A stretch of DNA of 64,000 bases from Actinernus sp. WN-2022 (taxonomy: Eukaryota; Cnidaria; Anthozoa; Actiniaria; Actinernidae): NCBI GenBank assembly GCA_030867875.1, contig JAOWCC010000577.1, positions 155,922,344 to 155,986,343 of the forward strand, read 5' to 3'. Position 1 is the stretch's first letter. Every line of letters begins with the position of its first letter. The position numbers and the translations under genes are program-made. The notes beneath the pieces are model-generated. The model was not told the origin of the DNA. It made no database searches and worked only from the letters and a program-made list of their open reading frames with translations. This document shows positions 34,401-46,425 of this stretch, piece after piece.

Positions 34401-35454
34401 GTGTAATAATTATCAATAATTATTGTTTCTTCATATGGTTTGATATGGAGCTCAGTACATTTTCAGGATTCTGGCTATCAATTTGTTTGCTCATTGTGTC
34501 AAATGACCCAGTGTTTCTCAATTTTTCTATGGGTCAACATGGGAAAATTGAAATTCTACAAGCTTAAGTTTGATCTAAGTAAACCTAGCTATATTCATAA
34601 AGGCCCTGCATGTTTGTGATAGAAGTATCCCATGCAAAGAAAGTGTGAATATGTGGTCGAAATGTGATTCCAAGAACCACACTATCACAATAATTATTAT
34701 ACTGTAATGACACGTACTAGTTGAAATGTATGATCTACCAGAAATCACGTTATGAAATATGATTAGAAGACTGTGTGATACCACGACCAAATATTTATCA
34801 CACTTTGATGTCACACAATAAGAATTGTGATACATAATGTCTCTATCAATTCCAAACCTGCCCCCCCCCCCCCCCCCCCCCCCAATTTGTCAATTCAGTC
34901 TGTCCCAAAGAAGATATGGGTCATGGAGTCCTGGGCCAAAAATATCAAAAAAAATTATCACGTTTTTCCCTTACAAAAATCACGTCTTCCACATATGTAA
35001 AATTGGTGTGGGTTAGACCATTTAGATACAAAAAATATACAATACCCAAATATATGTTGGGGTATACCCCCAACCTATTTTTAAGTTCATTTTTTAGAAT
35101 ACATTTTCGTATAACCTCATCTAATATTTTTCAAATTTTGACAAATCTGATGTGCAACCCAATTTGTTAAGTAAATAATGAGTCAATTAAAATACACTTA
35201 AACCATAGCATAAGAATAAAAAATTGAAGCGGAAATATAACACGTAAGTTTTAACAGTGTATCATATGATTCAGTGCATGATTGTGATATTAACCTTACA
35301 CATGATCGCTCGATTTCAGTCATTTAAGCGCTTAAATGAGGCACCTTTGACCAATTTCTTTGTAGTATTCTTCAATAAGAGATTTAATCGAGCCTTCCGA
35401 TGACAGATTTGACGGTAAAATAGTTGGGATAACACATTTTCATCGACCTCTCAA
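34401..35454. other. AT-rich spacer with a 23-C run
   Basis: Positions 34861-34883 are 23 consecutive C. No gene or other repeat recognised. Confidence 0.6.
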
Positions 35455-35660
35455 CTCAGTCCGCCATCTTGCCTGGCTCTGTGAGGATTTCCCAGCATGC
35501 CTCATTTGTTGCCTCGTTTCTATGCTAATGTTTTCGCGCGCGTTTTTGATCCTTCCCGTCGAAGAAGAATGGCGCCTTTCGCGGAGAGTTGTGCAGTGTG
35601 TGCCGGAGTTTTAGATCTACAACGAGGAAAACGAAGCATTCTCTAAACCAGGAAAAGGTA
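35455..35660 (+). promoter_or_regulatory. promoter-like segment with YY1- and ZNF143-like motifs, candidate first exon
   Basis: CCGCCATCTTG (35461) matches the YY1 core in the downstream-promoter orientation, and TTTCCCAGCATGCCTC (35490) matches the core of the ZNF143/SBF site. CpG-rich CGCGCGCG follows at 35535. A short ATG frame (MAPFAESCAVCAGVL..., 35570) ends before a strong splice donor AAAAG|GTAAGG at about 35,657, so this looks like a 5' exon. The motifs are known from vertebrate promoters; use in a cnidarian is inference. Confidence 0.4.
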
Positions 35661-35739
35661 AGGAATACGAAAATAATGCTGCTGATTCTTTTCTTGGTAA
35701 AATTATTTATTAAAGTATCGTCAAAAGGTTTATTTTTCA

Positions 35740-35880
35740 GAGTTTTCTCTCAATGAAATAAAATTATGTGAATGAAATTTCCCGAAATTTCAAATGACTT
35801 TTTTATGACTTACGACACGTCTTACTATTGAATCATGAATGTGGACGAGTTCGAGTTTGAAATATTCAAAACTGAGCTAG
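35740..35880 (+). CDS. candidate second exon with start codon
   Basis: Acceptor TTTATTTTTCAG at 35,739, donor CTAG|GTAAAT after 35,880. An ATG at 35835 opens MNVDEFEFEIFKTEL, running in phase 1 into the donor. Earlier ATGs in the exon give only short frames (up to 19 codons). No domain can be assigned and no continuing exon was established; 37203-37412 would fit in phase but is not convincing. Confidence 0.3.
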
Positions 35881-37555
35881 GTAAATAACTCAACTGAATG
35901 GATTTTCGGACCGGATTTTCTTATTGTTGGAATCTATTAAATCTTGCAAGACAAGTAGAAAAGTCCTTGTGCATGCAGTTGTGGTTTCTCCTCTATAGGA
36001 ATAGGTTTTTAATCTCAAAGATGTCGTTCACAAGTTAGCAAATCGAACTAAAGTTTACCCTTAATCCTGGATTAACTTAATCGGGCTTCGAACAACCGGG
36101 CCCATGGCCAGTTATAATATAAATATAATGATTGAAAAAACGTGTCTGTTTAATTTATGTTAGCTAATTGAACTTGAAGTATGGATTGAACCACAGCTGT
36201 CCCCAACTTTCCAAATAAAGAGGACCGCGTGCATGCATGCGCAGTACACTCCGTTCTTTTTTGGAAATCCGAATGATAAACATGGTTTTTTTTACTTGGC
36301 CTAAGGCCCTGTTGTAGAAAGGTTGGCTCGGGGACCCGGTCAGTCCTCCCCCTGAGCCAACTTTAATTTACCGAGCATTTCATGGAAGAAAAGTTGTCAT
36401 ACCCCATGTACATGTACATGCTGTTTTGAGCGAGTCTGGGCAGTGCATGCTCTGTGTCCTGATTCCCTGAATTGGCTCAGTTAGGCGAGCCAAAATGTTT
36501 ATAATTATGAGAATAAGATAGATCTTGTGGACAAAGGTAAAAACATTAATTAATTGCAAGGTAAAGTACAAAAATAGTAAATGAAATTATGAATGATTGT
36601 AATTAAGCCATTAATGCAGCTTCCTTCCTGTACATTTACATTTAAACGTTTATTCAATTTTTAAAGTGCCTGTATGGATGCATAAATCAGAGGGAACCAG
36701 AGCAGGAATTACAGTGAAGTGACAAGAAGTGGGATAGGAAGGAAATTACATAAAGCTAGATTATACATGTAAGAGATCTCCTGGTCTATAAAAGGACAAG
36801 CAGCTGAGTCACACAATGTATGGTACATTTATTGACTTTATAATGATAATTTATTCAACTGAAGAGCTATTGAAGAGCATTAGGCAGTTACAGTTTTTAA
36901 ATTAATTGATAACTATTAATATTTTAATGCGGGTTTATTTGAGTAAAGCATGCAAGGGGAGTGATTACTGCTAGGCTTATTAGTTATTCATGAGGTGCCA
37001 TGCCTAGGGTGCTTAATTAGTTTCCAATATGCACACCTCATTGTGTTATGGACCAATCAGATTTTACCTTCCATATCCTGGAAATTGGCATAACGTTACA
37101 TTTTAACAGGTATTTAGACAATACATTTGCAATTGACCAATCATAGGAGAGTTTTCTCACGCTTGAGACAAGACTACTTTGTACATTTCACATTTCATTG
37201 TCTTTCATTTCATGTGTCTCATATGTTTAGCCTCCAAAAGCTCAATAAAATTCAATCGAAAGCTATATAAGAGAAAGAGCAAAAAATTTGGCTTTGGAGA
37301 ATCTCAAAGCAGATTTGGTAACTTGATTGTTTTGCTATATTTGCACCATGGCACCTGCAACCAGCTGAGAGTTCATGACGGTTGCATGGCGTGCCAATTC
37401 AAACAATCCTAACGATGTTGTTTGATTGGGCAGAAAAATGAAACAAAAGTGCGACGTCATGCTTGCATATTGAAAACTAATTAATTAAGCTCTTGGGTAA
37501 GCAGATGTTATGTTTTCTTCGAATTTATTACAAAAAATAGATACATGTAGGTGTA
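35881..37555. other. intron or spacer, nothing certain
   Basis: No recognisable gene. GAGCCAACTTTAATT / GAATTGGCTCAG style short inverted words near 36,350-36,480 are weak. Confidence 0.3.
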
Positions 37556-38118
37556 GGGGGAGACACCTATATTGAAGTGATAGGGGTACTCAGCCGTACA
37601 TTTTAGGGGTCCTATCCAATGCCTCATACCATTTTTGGTCCTTTGATAAAAGCTAATTATGTAAGTATACAATACCTTTTAGGGTGTAATTTCATTTCTC
37701 AAACTGATTGATACGTTTAGTGTTTGACCGATGTAGTTAGATATATTTTTACTGTGCTTGTGATTTTACAATTATTTTAACAGACCAGGGTTTTCAATAA
37801 CATTTGAAGTAAGTGGCAAAACTTGAAGAGTAGGCGGCGAGCATCGAGCACCATTGGCGCAAATATCTAATTTTTGGGGAATTTTTCAATCAAAGTAGGT
37901 GGCGATTTCATGTAAAATACCCGGCGAGATTCACCAGCTGCCGGCTTCTATTGAAAACCCTGACAGACATTATATGGTTGTATCTTTTAGGGGTCAAAAT
38001 CATTTTGACTTTCTAGGCTCTTTTAATTGACTTTCTATGCTCTTTTAATTGACTTTCTAGGCTCTTTTAGGGGTAATTATTTTATTAAGCCCCTATCACT
38101 ACAATATAGGCAGTCATG
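37556..38118. mobile_element. DNA element with AGACACCTATATTG-A ends, carrying a nested hAT MITE
   Basis: Left end GACACCTATATTGAAGTGAT-AGGGG and right end CCCCTATCACT-ACAATATAGG-C are inverted. Near the right end ACTTTCTAGGCTCTTTTAAT is repeated three times (38,007-38,070). The element at 37786-37962 interrupts it. Confidence 0.75.
37786..37962. mobile_element. hAT-like MITE, 177 bp
   Basis: Ends CAGGGTTTTCAATA / TATTGAAAACCCTG, flanked by ACAGAC on both sides (37780-37785 and 37963-37968). No coding capacity. Nested in the 37556-38118 element, hence younger. Confidence 0.88.
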
Positions 38119-38209
38119 CTTTACATCTGCATAGCAGGCTAATGCCTATACTACATGATCATGAACTGAAAACATACAGTCAACCCTCGAGTACTGAATT
38201 GGGAATGGG

Positions 38210-38465
38210 ATGCAGGTTGGCACAGTGGTAAAACACTTGCTTCTCACCACTGTGGTCCCAAGTTCGATTCCCAGTTTGGGCACCATAAACGAGTTAGGTT
38301 TGTTGATTCCTTATCTGCATTCAATCAAGGGTTTTTCTCTGGGTTCTCTGGTTTTCCTCCCTCCGTAAAAATCAACCTGAGTCGAGTCGTGGATCTTTTT
38401 ACGATCAATGATCGAGTGTTGTGTGTCCAAAACAGTTAATGCAGTGGGAAGTGTGTGAGGAATTT
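38210..38465 (+). mobile_element. tRNA-derived SINE
   Basis: Head GATGCAGGTTGGCACAGTGG with A box, B box AGTTCGATTCC, then GAGTTAGGTTTGTTGATTCC, CTGGTTTTCCTCCCTCCG and CAAAACAGTTAATGCAGTGG, as in the array SINEs. It carries an insertion of about 25 bp (CGTGGATCTTTTTACGATCA) absent from those copies, so it is a different subfamily member. Confidence 0.88.
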
Positions 38466-38827
38466 AATTTAAACACAGAGAACTGACAATGTAATTATTA
38501 TTATTAATTACAGTTCTCTATATGTTTTCCAGTTCAGTAGCCAAATGAATGTTTATCTGTCTTGTTAAGTTCAGTAGGCATGGTAGCTAGTTCATTAATG
38601 ATTAATCAGTCTCGCATTCCCCTAAGATCCCCATCTTTTAGCTTTATCAATCTATAGCAGGGTTCTTACAGCTATCACATGGTATATATTACCTATGAAA
38701 TATGGGATCTCCCACGGTTCTGTTGTTCAAAAGCAAAGTTAAATGCTACCCTGGGATTAAATCGCCACCCTGGGGTTAAGCTGTACAAATTACAGTTACA
38801 GATTTAGTGCCATCCTGGGGCCACATG

Positions 38828-38885
38828 GCATGATCAAATCCATATATGACCCATATCATACCCATACCTGGGCCATATACAGTCC
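38828..38885. repeat. CATATC-rich fragment
   Basis: Short block of CCATATATGACCCATATCAT-type words, like the left part of the unit at 40769. It is followed by a GTCAAC/GCCACC-rich stretch to 39,020. Confidence 0.65.
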
Positions 38886-39571
38886 CACTCAAAAATGTTG
38901 CAATTGTTGGCAGCACCTGCCAAAATTTGATGGCTAAATGCTGGGTGGCTTGGTACCACTGACGGTAAATGCCAGGTGTCAACAGTTGATGCCACCTGAT
39001 GGCTAGCCGTCAACAGCTCAATACATTTGCCGACTTAAGCCATGCACCAACGACTAGCTACAAATGTATGTACCAATCCTCCCCCTGCCACAAAAAGACG
39101 GTAATACACATTGCAAACAAGGTACATGTAAGGCATTTTTATTCACATACAAAATAGGAAGTTCCGGTATAAAATGGTAAGCCCCTCTTTTCACACATGG
39201 CAAATTTGAAATTCAAATTACATACACAATGTAGCAGTGAAGAACGTAGGCGAGTGAATCAGCATCTGTTAAAATGTGAAATTTTCAGAGTTTAAAATGA
39301 AACAAGCCATCAAAAAGTAAACAGAGGGAAGATAGCTATTTATTAAAAGTTTTACTGATTGATGCAATATTTTAGGACTGTTTACAAACTCTGTATGTAA
39401 CCCTTACTCTAAAGTTTTTTGTCTGTTTGATTTAAATTTCGCGCGACAAGCAATCAGTAGGGAGCACTCAAGCAGAGAATCACGATGTTCACTTGACAAA
39501 GGCCAACCTCGGATAATACCCAGGGGCAATTATTGAACAACTGGCAAAAAAGGGACTACATTGTAATAGAG

Positions 39572-39821
39572 CACTTTCGATATACATGTATATGCTTCAC
39601 AAATGATTCAATGTGAGGCTCCGGGATAAAATTGCACAGTGAATCATTATAACAAAATAAAAAAAATCACAAACGATACAATGCAAGGCTCGGGGACAAA
39701 ATTGCGCTGTGAATCGCAATAATAATACATTTAATGTAAATTATTTTGTTATTACGATTCACTGCACAATTTTGTCCCTGAGCCTTGCATTGAATCGTTT
39801 GCGAAGCATATATCGAAAGTG
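39572..39821. mobile_element. foldback MITE, 250 bp
   Basis: Left arm (CACTTTCGATATACATG..., ATTGCACAGTGAATC) and right arm (GATTCACTGCACAAT, ATATCGAAAGTG) are reverse complements over about 90 bp, with one arm segment duplicated (39,605-39,640 and 39,668-39,720). No ORF. Confidence 0.8.
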
Positions 39822-39884
39822 GTCTTTTGCCCGTGGCGGTCATTTACTATTTGCTAAATTCGCAGTTTCGTTATTATACAAACT

Positions 39885-40072
39885 CAAACTTTAGCCGTTA
39901 ATTAAATGCTAAACTTACGCTCTGTATATAATTACGAGCTCAAACTTTAGCCATTAATTAAATGCTAAAGTTAGACTTCGTATATAGAGAGTCAAACTTT
40001 AGCAGTTAATTAAATGCTAAACATAATTACGCTCTTTATATACATTGTATACAAGCTCAAACTTTAGCCGAA
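39885..40072. repeat. tandem repeat, ~52-65-bp unit, 4 copies
   Basis: CAAACTTTAGCCGTTAATTA opens copies at 39885, 39941, 39993 and 40058 (last partial). AT-rich. Confidence 0.85.
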
Positions 40073-40107
40073 AAGATAGTTATAGGACCACCTTTTATAA
40101 CAACACA

Positions 40108-40275
40108 GGGACTGCCGTAAATTAAGTGTGAAACTGCGGAAGCTAAAGTTTGTTTGATGTTATACTTTGCACTTATTAAGCGGCAAACTTTATAATATAG
40201 CTGCAAACTTTAAAGCGGGCCCCGCGCATTAAAGCGAGCTGCCGTTGTTTATTATTTTGTGCCGCAAGTTTAAGG
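40108..40275. repeat. dispersed repeat related to 7434-7585
   Basis: Shares ordered blocks with 7434-7585 in the same orientation. The 150-codon open frame crossing it on the minus strand (40176-40628) has no domain and is probably not a gene. Confidence 0.6.
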
Positions 40276-40768
40276 CTCCATATTATTTTTATGATAGTTC
40301 TACATTTTTTTAAGTATAGATTTCCAGGATGGTTAACTTTATATCGTGAAGCAGCAAAGAGATAAGCTTGTGCGAGCTGGTTAATGTATATCGAAAAAAC
40401 GGCGGTATTGAATTTATAAAAAATATATAGTGTGAAACGAGAATAAACTTTTGCCGAGTTTTTCTTGTGGGTTGTCTTGAGAAATCTATTTCTGAAGCCA
40501 CGAAAAGTTAATGATGGTTGGTGTCTAGCCGTTGACAGTTCAAGACGTTTGGTGGCTGCATGGCCGTCGACGTACGGTGGATGCTGTTTAAGTTTGGTGC
40601 CACGGCCGACGGTAAACGTTACCGTCATCTTGCGTTAATGATGGCGGTTGTAAAGTCTGAGCGAGACTGTTGGCCCACGAGTACCCATGCTGTGAGGAGA
40701 TTGGCATGATAATGGATGTCTTGCCAAAAACGTATCATTCCCATGATACAACTTTGCATTAGCAAAGT

Positions 40769-41410
40769 GTGCGAATCTACTTATATGGGATTGATATGGG
40801 AATGCTTCATCCATATCATTTCCATATCAAACCCATATCATACCCATACCTGGGCCATATATGGCCCATATCATACAGGTGTGGGTTTGATAGAGATTTG
40901 ATATGGGTGCCCATATCATTCCCATATCATCAATGCTGTCAGGGAGGTGGACATGATATGGGTATTCTATGGGTTTCTTACCAAAAACGTTCCAAACCCA
41001 TATCATAGCAAAGTGTGATCTAGTTATATGGGATTGATATGGGAATGCTTCATCCATATCATTTCCATATCAAACCCATATCATACCCATATCTGGGCCA
41101 TATATGGCCCATATCATACAGCTGTGGGTTTGATAGAGATTTGATATGGGTGCCCATATCATTCCCATATCATCAATGCTGTCAGGGAGGTGGACATGAT
41201 ATGGGTATTATATGGGTTTCTTACCAAAAACGTTCCAAACCCATATCACTTTGCAATAGCAAAGTGTGTGATCTAGTTATATGGGATTGATATGGTAGTG
41301 CTTTGTCCATATCATTTCCATATCAAACTCATATCAAACCCATAGTTTGACCCATATCATTCCCATACCAGGGCCATATATGGCCCATATCATAATGTTT
41401 GGTAAGGGCG
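40769..41410. repeat. CATATC-rich repeat block 2 with ~255-bp tandem units
   Basis: Two nearly identical units (about 40775-41029 and 41030-41285) plus a partial third. Each has ATGGGATTGATATGG, CTGGGCCATATATGGCCCAT, GTGGGTTTGATAGAG and CTGTCAGGGAGGTGGACATG. Its right end (ATAATGTTTGGTAAGGG) is inverse to the left end of block 1. Confidence 0.9.
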
Positions 41411-42469
41411 AGTTACCCGACATGGTGCCATATAAGTTATTTCAACCTTCAAACCTTTAAAGACACAACGTTCCTAGCTGACGGCGTGGGAAGTTAATCC
41501 CTGCATGGACTATTTGTTTGTGGTAGAAATAAAGTCACGCCTGAACACATTTGCGGGTGAATTATACGACACAAGCTGTCACTTTCAGGAGAGCCTAAAT
41601 ACGGTCTAAGTTTCCTCTGCTAGAAGTCTCCATTTTGAGTTACAACTTGAAGATGTTGATACACTGAGAAAGAGCCGAGAAACGAGATGATAAACGCTGC
41701 CTTCGTTAACTTTCCTCTGCCAACGCAAATTACAACTCGTTTCGTTTCGCAAAATACAGTAATCCGTTTTTTCAGTTAAAACTGCAAAATTTACAAAGAA
41801 TGTGTGGCTGTGTGGCAAGATTTATGGAGTCTCGTACGCTACTTTAAGAATCGATATATGCACTGTAAAAACATGTTTTTGACCCCTTCGAAGTCTTTTT
41901 TTTTTGACCCCAGGATGGCCCATCTGAGGGAGTTGTTTTGACTCCACCGGCGGGAGGGGGAGGGGGTGGGGGTACATTCCTATAATGGATTATACGGGCT
42001 GGAAGTATTAACATTGTACAAGGGTAGGGATTTCATGAGTTGAAGTATAGAAAAGGGTAAGGAAAACAGTCATTTACAGTAGGTATTTAAAAGGTCTAAC
42101 AGATGCACCTAACGGCTGATTCGTCCAAGTTTTTATGGGGTTACTCAAATTGCCCAACACCTGAAACCTACATGTAGGCGGCTTTGTTATCCCACATGCA
42201 ATGATCTAATTTAACATACTGTATTATAAAAGGAATACAACTGAACAATACCATTAAAATATATCTTTCATTTAATAGTTCAAGCAATTAATTCTATGTG
42301 ACATTTGATAATTTCAAAATAAATATAGGCTGGTAAAATGAACTTAGAAATTGCACATATAACATTTGATAATAAAATTTTATTTCCTAATATTAATAAA
42401 TATAACAAATAGAATATATTAAATAAACCAGCTACTGTAGTTTAAACTAAAGCATAAGCTCAACAGTCC
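41411..42469. other. spacer, nothing recognised
   Basis: AT-rich with a G-rich stretch at 41,950-41,972. No gene visible. Confidence 0.4.
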
Positions 42470-42770
42470 TAATGGAGAGAAAACAGAGTTGGAGGTTCAT
42501 TGCCCAGAGCCGAAGCAGGGTCAAGGCTTGCAAGCTTGGTTGCCAGGTTACCATGGCAACCAAACAGCCCAGAGCACTGGGTCACACGTAAAAATTGGAC
42601 AAGGGGAACAAGGAGGGAGGAAAAGCAGCGGCCTTGATTGCAACTGACAAGCGAACCCAACAACACCACGCAATAACAATAAACCAAAAGTTCTGGATGA
42701 AACACTGACCCATGCAGGGCTGCGCAACTACACCACAGGGGCCCTGGCACATGCAGGATATTTAAGCATG
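42470..42770. other. GC-richer block with a perfect X-box
   Basis: Stands out from its AT-rich flanks. Contains GTTACCATGGCAAC at 42547-42560, an exact palindromic RFX X-box. A 93-codon frame on the minus strand lacks any domain. Could be a promoter or a transposon fragment; the direct repeats at 5255 and 5637 carry a related GTTGCCATGGTTAC. Confidence 0.35.
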
Positions 42771-44475
42771 CCTAAATTGCATTTAGCCCCAAATAACAAC
42801 GATTTAATGTTGAACTGTTACAATAATTTGATGATAACAGATCTGCAAATGAATATAATCGGAGATAAAAGGGGCACTTTCAACCCCCACATGACAAACT
42901 TTCTCTGATGAAATTATAAAGACAAAAATAGCTACCCAGTATGCTTTCCAGAAACTCAAAGACAATTTCGATGAAGAATGGCAAGGATTTGAGTGAATGA
43001 AAATACTGCTTTTAAGAGAAATTTGACATAACGTTTCTAGGATAAGCTTTTGTAATCCAGTTTAATCTTTGCCATCCTCTATCAAAAATCAGGATATTCA
43101 CATGGTATTTCTCTTCTAACTAAAAGGTGTTATTTTTTGTTTTTTTCTTTAAAATAAGTTTCAAGGTTCATGACTGACAGTGTCCCTTTGACACTAATAA
43201 TATAGAGTGTTACGTTTCATAACTTTCTACTGACTGCAATTAAACATAATAAAATAATAACGGTAATAGAACTGAGTGGAGTGCAATTTAATTGGTCTGA
43301 ATCACATTACGGGTGATTACAAAATTACACACAACTGTGAAGCAGGAGTGCAATTTGTAATCAAGAGTATGACTTCAGACCATAAATGCACAACATTAAG
43401 TTGTATTACCAAGACCCTTGCAGCTTGCATGTTTGTCATCTCATTTAACACCACCTGATGTTTTCCTTTAGTAGAGTCATTGTTTTTTTCTGTATCCCAG
43501 CAGAAAATTTATATCAACTTCTGTATTTGGAAAACAAAGAACTAAATCCTCTGGAGAACTGCACATGGCATGAAATGGGGCAACAAGCAAGCAAGCTGAA
43601 AGGGTCTATCACATTCATTTTGAAATCTTAACAAACAACACACTATCATATTTTTTGTACAGCAACAAACTAAAATACAGTGGTCAAGCAGGCAGATCTT
43701 TGAAATAGAGCAAGATCTAAATCTAAATGTAGGAACATTTACAAATGCACATCTGTAATTAGATGCTTAGTTGACAGTCTAGAGGAATACATTCTTGCAA
43801 CGTTGAAAGCAACATTATGACTGCATTCAAAAATTATCTTTGTATGGCATATTAATGACTGACAACCAATCCCTTTCACAGCCAATAACAAACTTTGTAC
43901 ATGTATATTGTCCATTGATCCAGTTCATATCAGTCTGGGGTAGTCATTCTTTCAGCCTCTTGTTCCACATCAGAATCATCTTTTATACAAAATAAAACAA
44001 AAGCTCATGAATTCATCATTTAGGCTATTTTTAATATTTAATACAGATTAAATGATGTCCAATAAATGTTAAATAACCATTAGACAGTTCATCTAGTCAC
44101 CTTCAGTTAAACTTTAGATTTCTAATCTAAGACTATAAATAATATTTTAGAAGAATAACAATTATTACAGTACCATTGTTTGCATCCAAGCGTGAACATG
44201 AGACGAAAACATATTCTAATTGGGTATCAAATGTAACTTGATTCGTCATCGACCTTTCTAAGTTTGAAGGCATGCTAGACATAATTCTCCAACCAGCTCT
44301 AGCTACCACTTGATTTCTTACGTCACACCTGGTTTGAAGTTATGGCTGTATTTGTTTACTGTGTTTATCGTAAATATCCTCACCTTCGAATGTTTGATGA
44401 CAAATCAGGTTATGTTTGATACAGTTAGAACATGTTTTCGCCTCACATGTTCATGCTTAGATGCAAATGATGGCA
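42771..44475. other. AT-rich spacer
   Basis: No certain gene. On the minus strand 43930-43979 reads as a possible terminal exon (acceptor ATAAAAG, then DDSDVEQEAERMTTPD and stop), but no preceding exon was found. Confidence 0.25.
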
Positions 44476-45085
44476 TTGCCTACGCTGGATGCCAGAGGTT
44501 CTACTGCCCTCTCTAAGCCATTAAGCTCCACTAGCAAGGAGCAAAGCAATGAGAAGCAGAGAGCACACCAGCCTGGGCACCCCAAGTACGAATTTCACTT
44601 CCATGTCAGACTAATCCGTTTTGATTGACACCTGAGAAACCGTTTTATTGCAAATTGACTAAACTGCTTTTGTCCACATTTAAGCTTAATTCTCAACGGT
44701 TTATGAAAAGCCAGCACTTTCCGACAGGCAAATTAAATTACACTTTCCCCTCCCAAGAACAGGGGAGTGATTTCTGGAGTGAATTTAGTGCAAACTCCAG
44801 CAACGCGCCAAGTTCAACAACAGAACAGGTAAACAATGGTGCCCTTGGAAAATGCTACGATGTATGGTGTGATCCAATCACAGCCATTCGTTACGAATGA
44901 ATTTGCTCTATGCCAATCAGAGGACCAGGGTCAAATTTTGACCCAGACAGACTTAGACATACTTGTGGCACCAAGAGGTACAAAATGTACTCTCTGGATT
45001 CTCACCAATTCGCTCCTTCATGCCTAAACTTTAGCTTAGAGAGGGCAGTATAACTTATGGAATCCAGCCGAGTAAGTATTGCCAG
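44476..45085. mobile_element. possible ~600-bp element with diverged inverted ends
   Basis: TGGATGCCAGAGGTTCTACT-GCCCTCTCTAAGC on the left matches, in inverse, GCTTAGAGAGGGC-AGTA ... GGAATCCA on the right. No transposase inside; the frame at 44625-44900 has no domain. Confidence 0.5.
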
Positions 45086-45544
45086 GTCTTTCCCTAAAAT
45101 ACACATTTTGAGAATGCTACAAACATGTACATGACTGTATTTTAATTTAATAAATTTCATAATTATTTTTATTACTTTTAAATGAACCCTAGCTACATGT
45201 ACCACAAGAAAGCTTACATCAAAATTAGCATGCTTAGCAAGTTTGAAGATGTTTATATTTAAAACAAGAACTGAATAGTAAGCATTTAAACATCCCCAAA
45301 ATAAGAGAGTTCAGTATGGTTTGGGGTGCCATCTCCCCCATTTTTTATGTTTGATATTTGCTCATCTAAAACAAAAGTAATTACCAAAGCATGTACATGT
45401 AGCCTCCCCTTGCAGATGTTTTGAGGCTGAGGGGCCATTGTGGCACCCTGAAAATAAAATTCCCTGACTTTGACAAGAAATTTAGAATTTCCCTGACCAG
45501 ATGCAAAATTTCCTGACTTTTCCCTGACCTAGCTGTGGCAACCC

Positions 45545-45800
45545 TGACTTGAAACATTAGCTGCTACAGATGGTTAGCATACCTTAATGGACTTTAGTTG
45601 ATTATACCAACAGGTCTCAACATTAACATTTGCCCGCTTCCCCAGGGCAACTAAAAATTTAAACTGGGCAGGAAATTGTTGTACCTGAGCAACTAAAAAG
45701 ATAAAGGAAAATCAGGCCTTCAGGCAACCAGCCTAAAACCTTCAAATGTCAAGCACTGACCAATGTTTATATTCTCCACCAATGCAGATCAACACAGATC
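45545..45800. mobile_element. broken copy of the 393-796 foldback family
   Basis: GGTTAGCATACCTTAATGGA-CTTTAGTTGATTATACCA and, after the nested element, CCAATGCAGATCAACAC match the right end and right flank of the element at 393-796. Because the flank is also shared, the repeat unit is larger than the hairpin alone. Confidence 0.7.
45611..45758. mobile_element. hAT-like MITE nested in the foldback copy
   Basis: 148 bp, ends CAGGTCTCAACATT / AATGTCAAGCACTG, flanked by ACCAA on both sides (45606-45610, 45759-45763). The end resembles the CAGGGCTTGACATT end of the hAT element at 15594, so both may use one transposase. Confidence 0.75.
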
Positions 45801-46189
45801 AGATCAATACAGTTTTCTATATTTATACTTTTAGTCCAATATAATTACTTTCTATATTTTTTTCCTATGTCAGTTTTTTTTTATTTTTTTATTACAATAA
45901 TTATTACTACATGTACATGTAAATGTAAAATTCTTACAACACATTACATTCTATGTATTTGAGCTATAATAAAGATATTATTATTAAATATTATAACAGT
46001 GTACTTACATTTACATGTACCCTTCTCCTTGATGTTAGCACTTGTCCTTCTAAATGTACTCTACATGTACATGTATTTTTTTTGGCCACATCCTCTTCTC
46101 TTTCAGGAAGACAGTTTAGTGTAGTTTCAAAGCACCTGTGAATGATCATGCAGTTTAACGAAACCATTAAATAGCAATTAAAAGCTACC

Positions 46190-46425
46190 CTGAATTTCAG
46201 CCGTCTCCTCCAGTTCGTTCCTCCCGTGAGAGAGGTCTGAATCCGATAGCGAAATTTTAATTTATGCAAATAAAACTGCCATGCAACAGTAGCTGAATGA
46301 GAGTTCGCTGGGTCACAAAAACAAAGCTCTTGTCTTGAGAATTATTTGAGATTATGTCAAAATTAAGACTCACCCTATCTACATCCCATTTGCTTCTCAA
46401 GTGCCTCTTAAATGTATGATGTGAA
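46190..46425. repeat. dispersed repeat, inverted partner of 30885-31110
   Basis: Carries CAGCCGTCTCCTCC at the left and ATTTGCTTCTCAAGTGCCTC at the right, the reverse of the 30.9-kb copy. The 92-codon minus frame inside is not called as a gene. Confidence 0.7.

Noticed and set aside
40176..40628. 150-codon minus-strand frame
   Set aside because: No domain or motif; it overlaps a dispersed repeat and a GTCAAC-rich stretch.
43930..43979. possible terminal coding exon (DDSDVEQEAERMTTPD, stop) on the minus strand
   Set aside because: Attractive composition, but too short and without any upstream exon; mentioned only in the spacer entry.
44625..44900. 91-codon plus-strand frame ending near CAG|GTAAAC
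   Set aside because: No domain; it lies inside a likely transposon with inverted ends.
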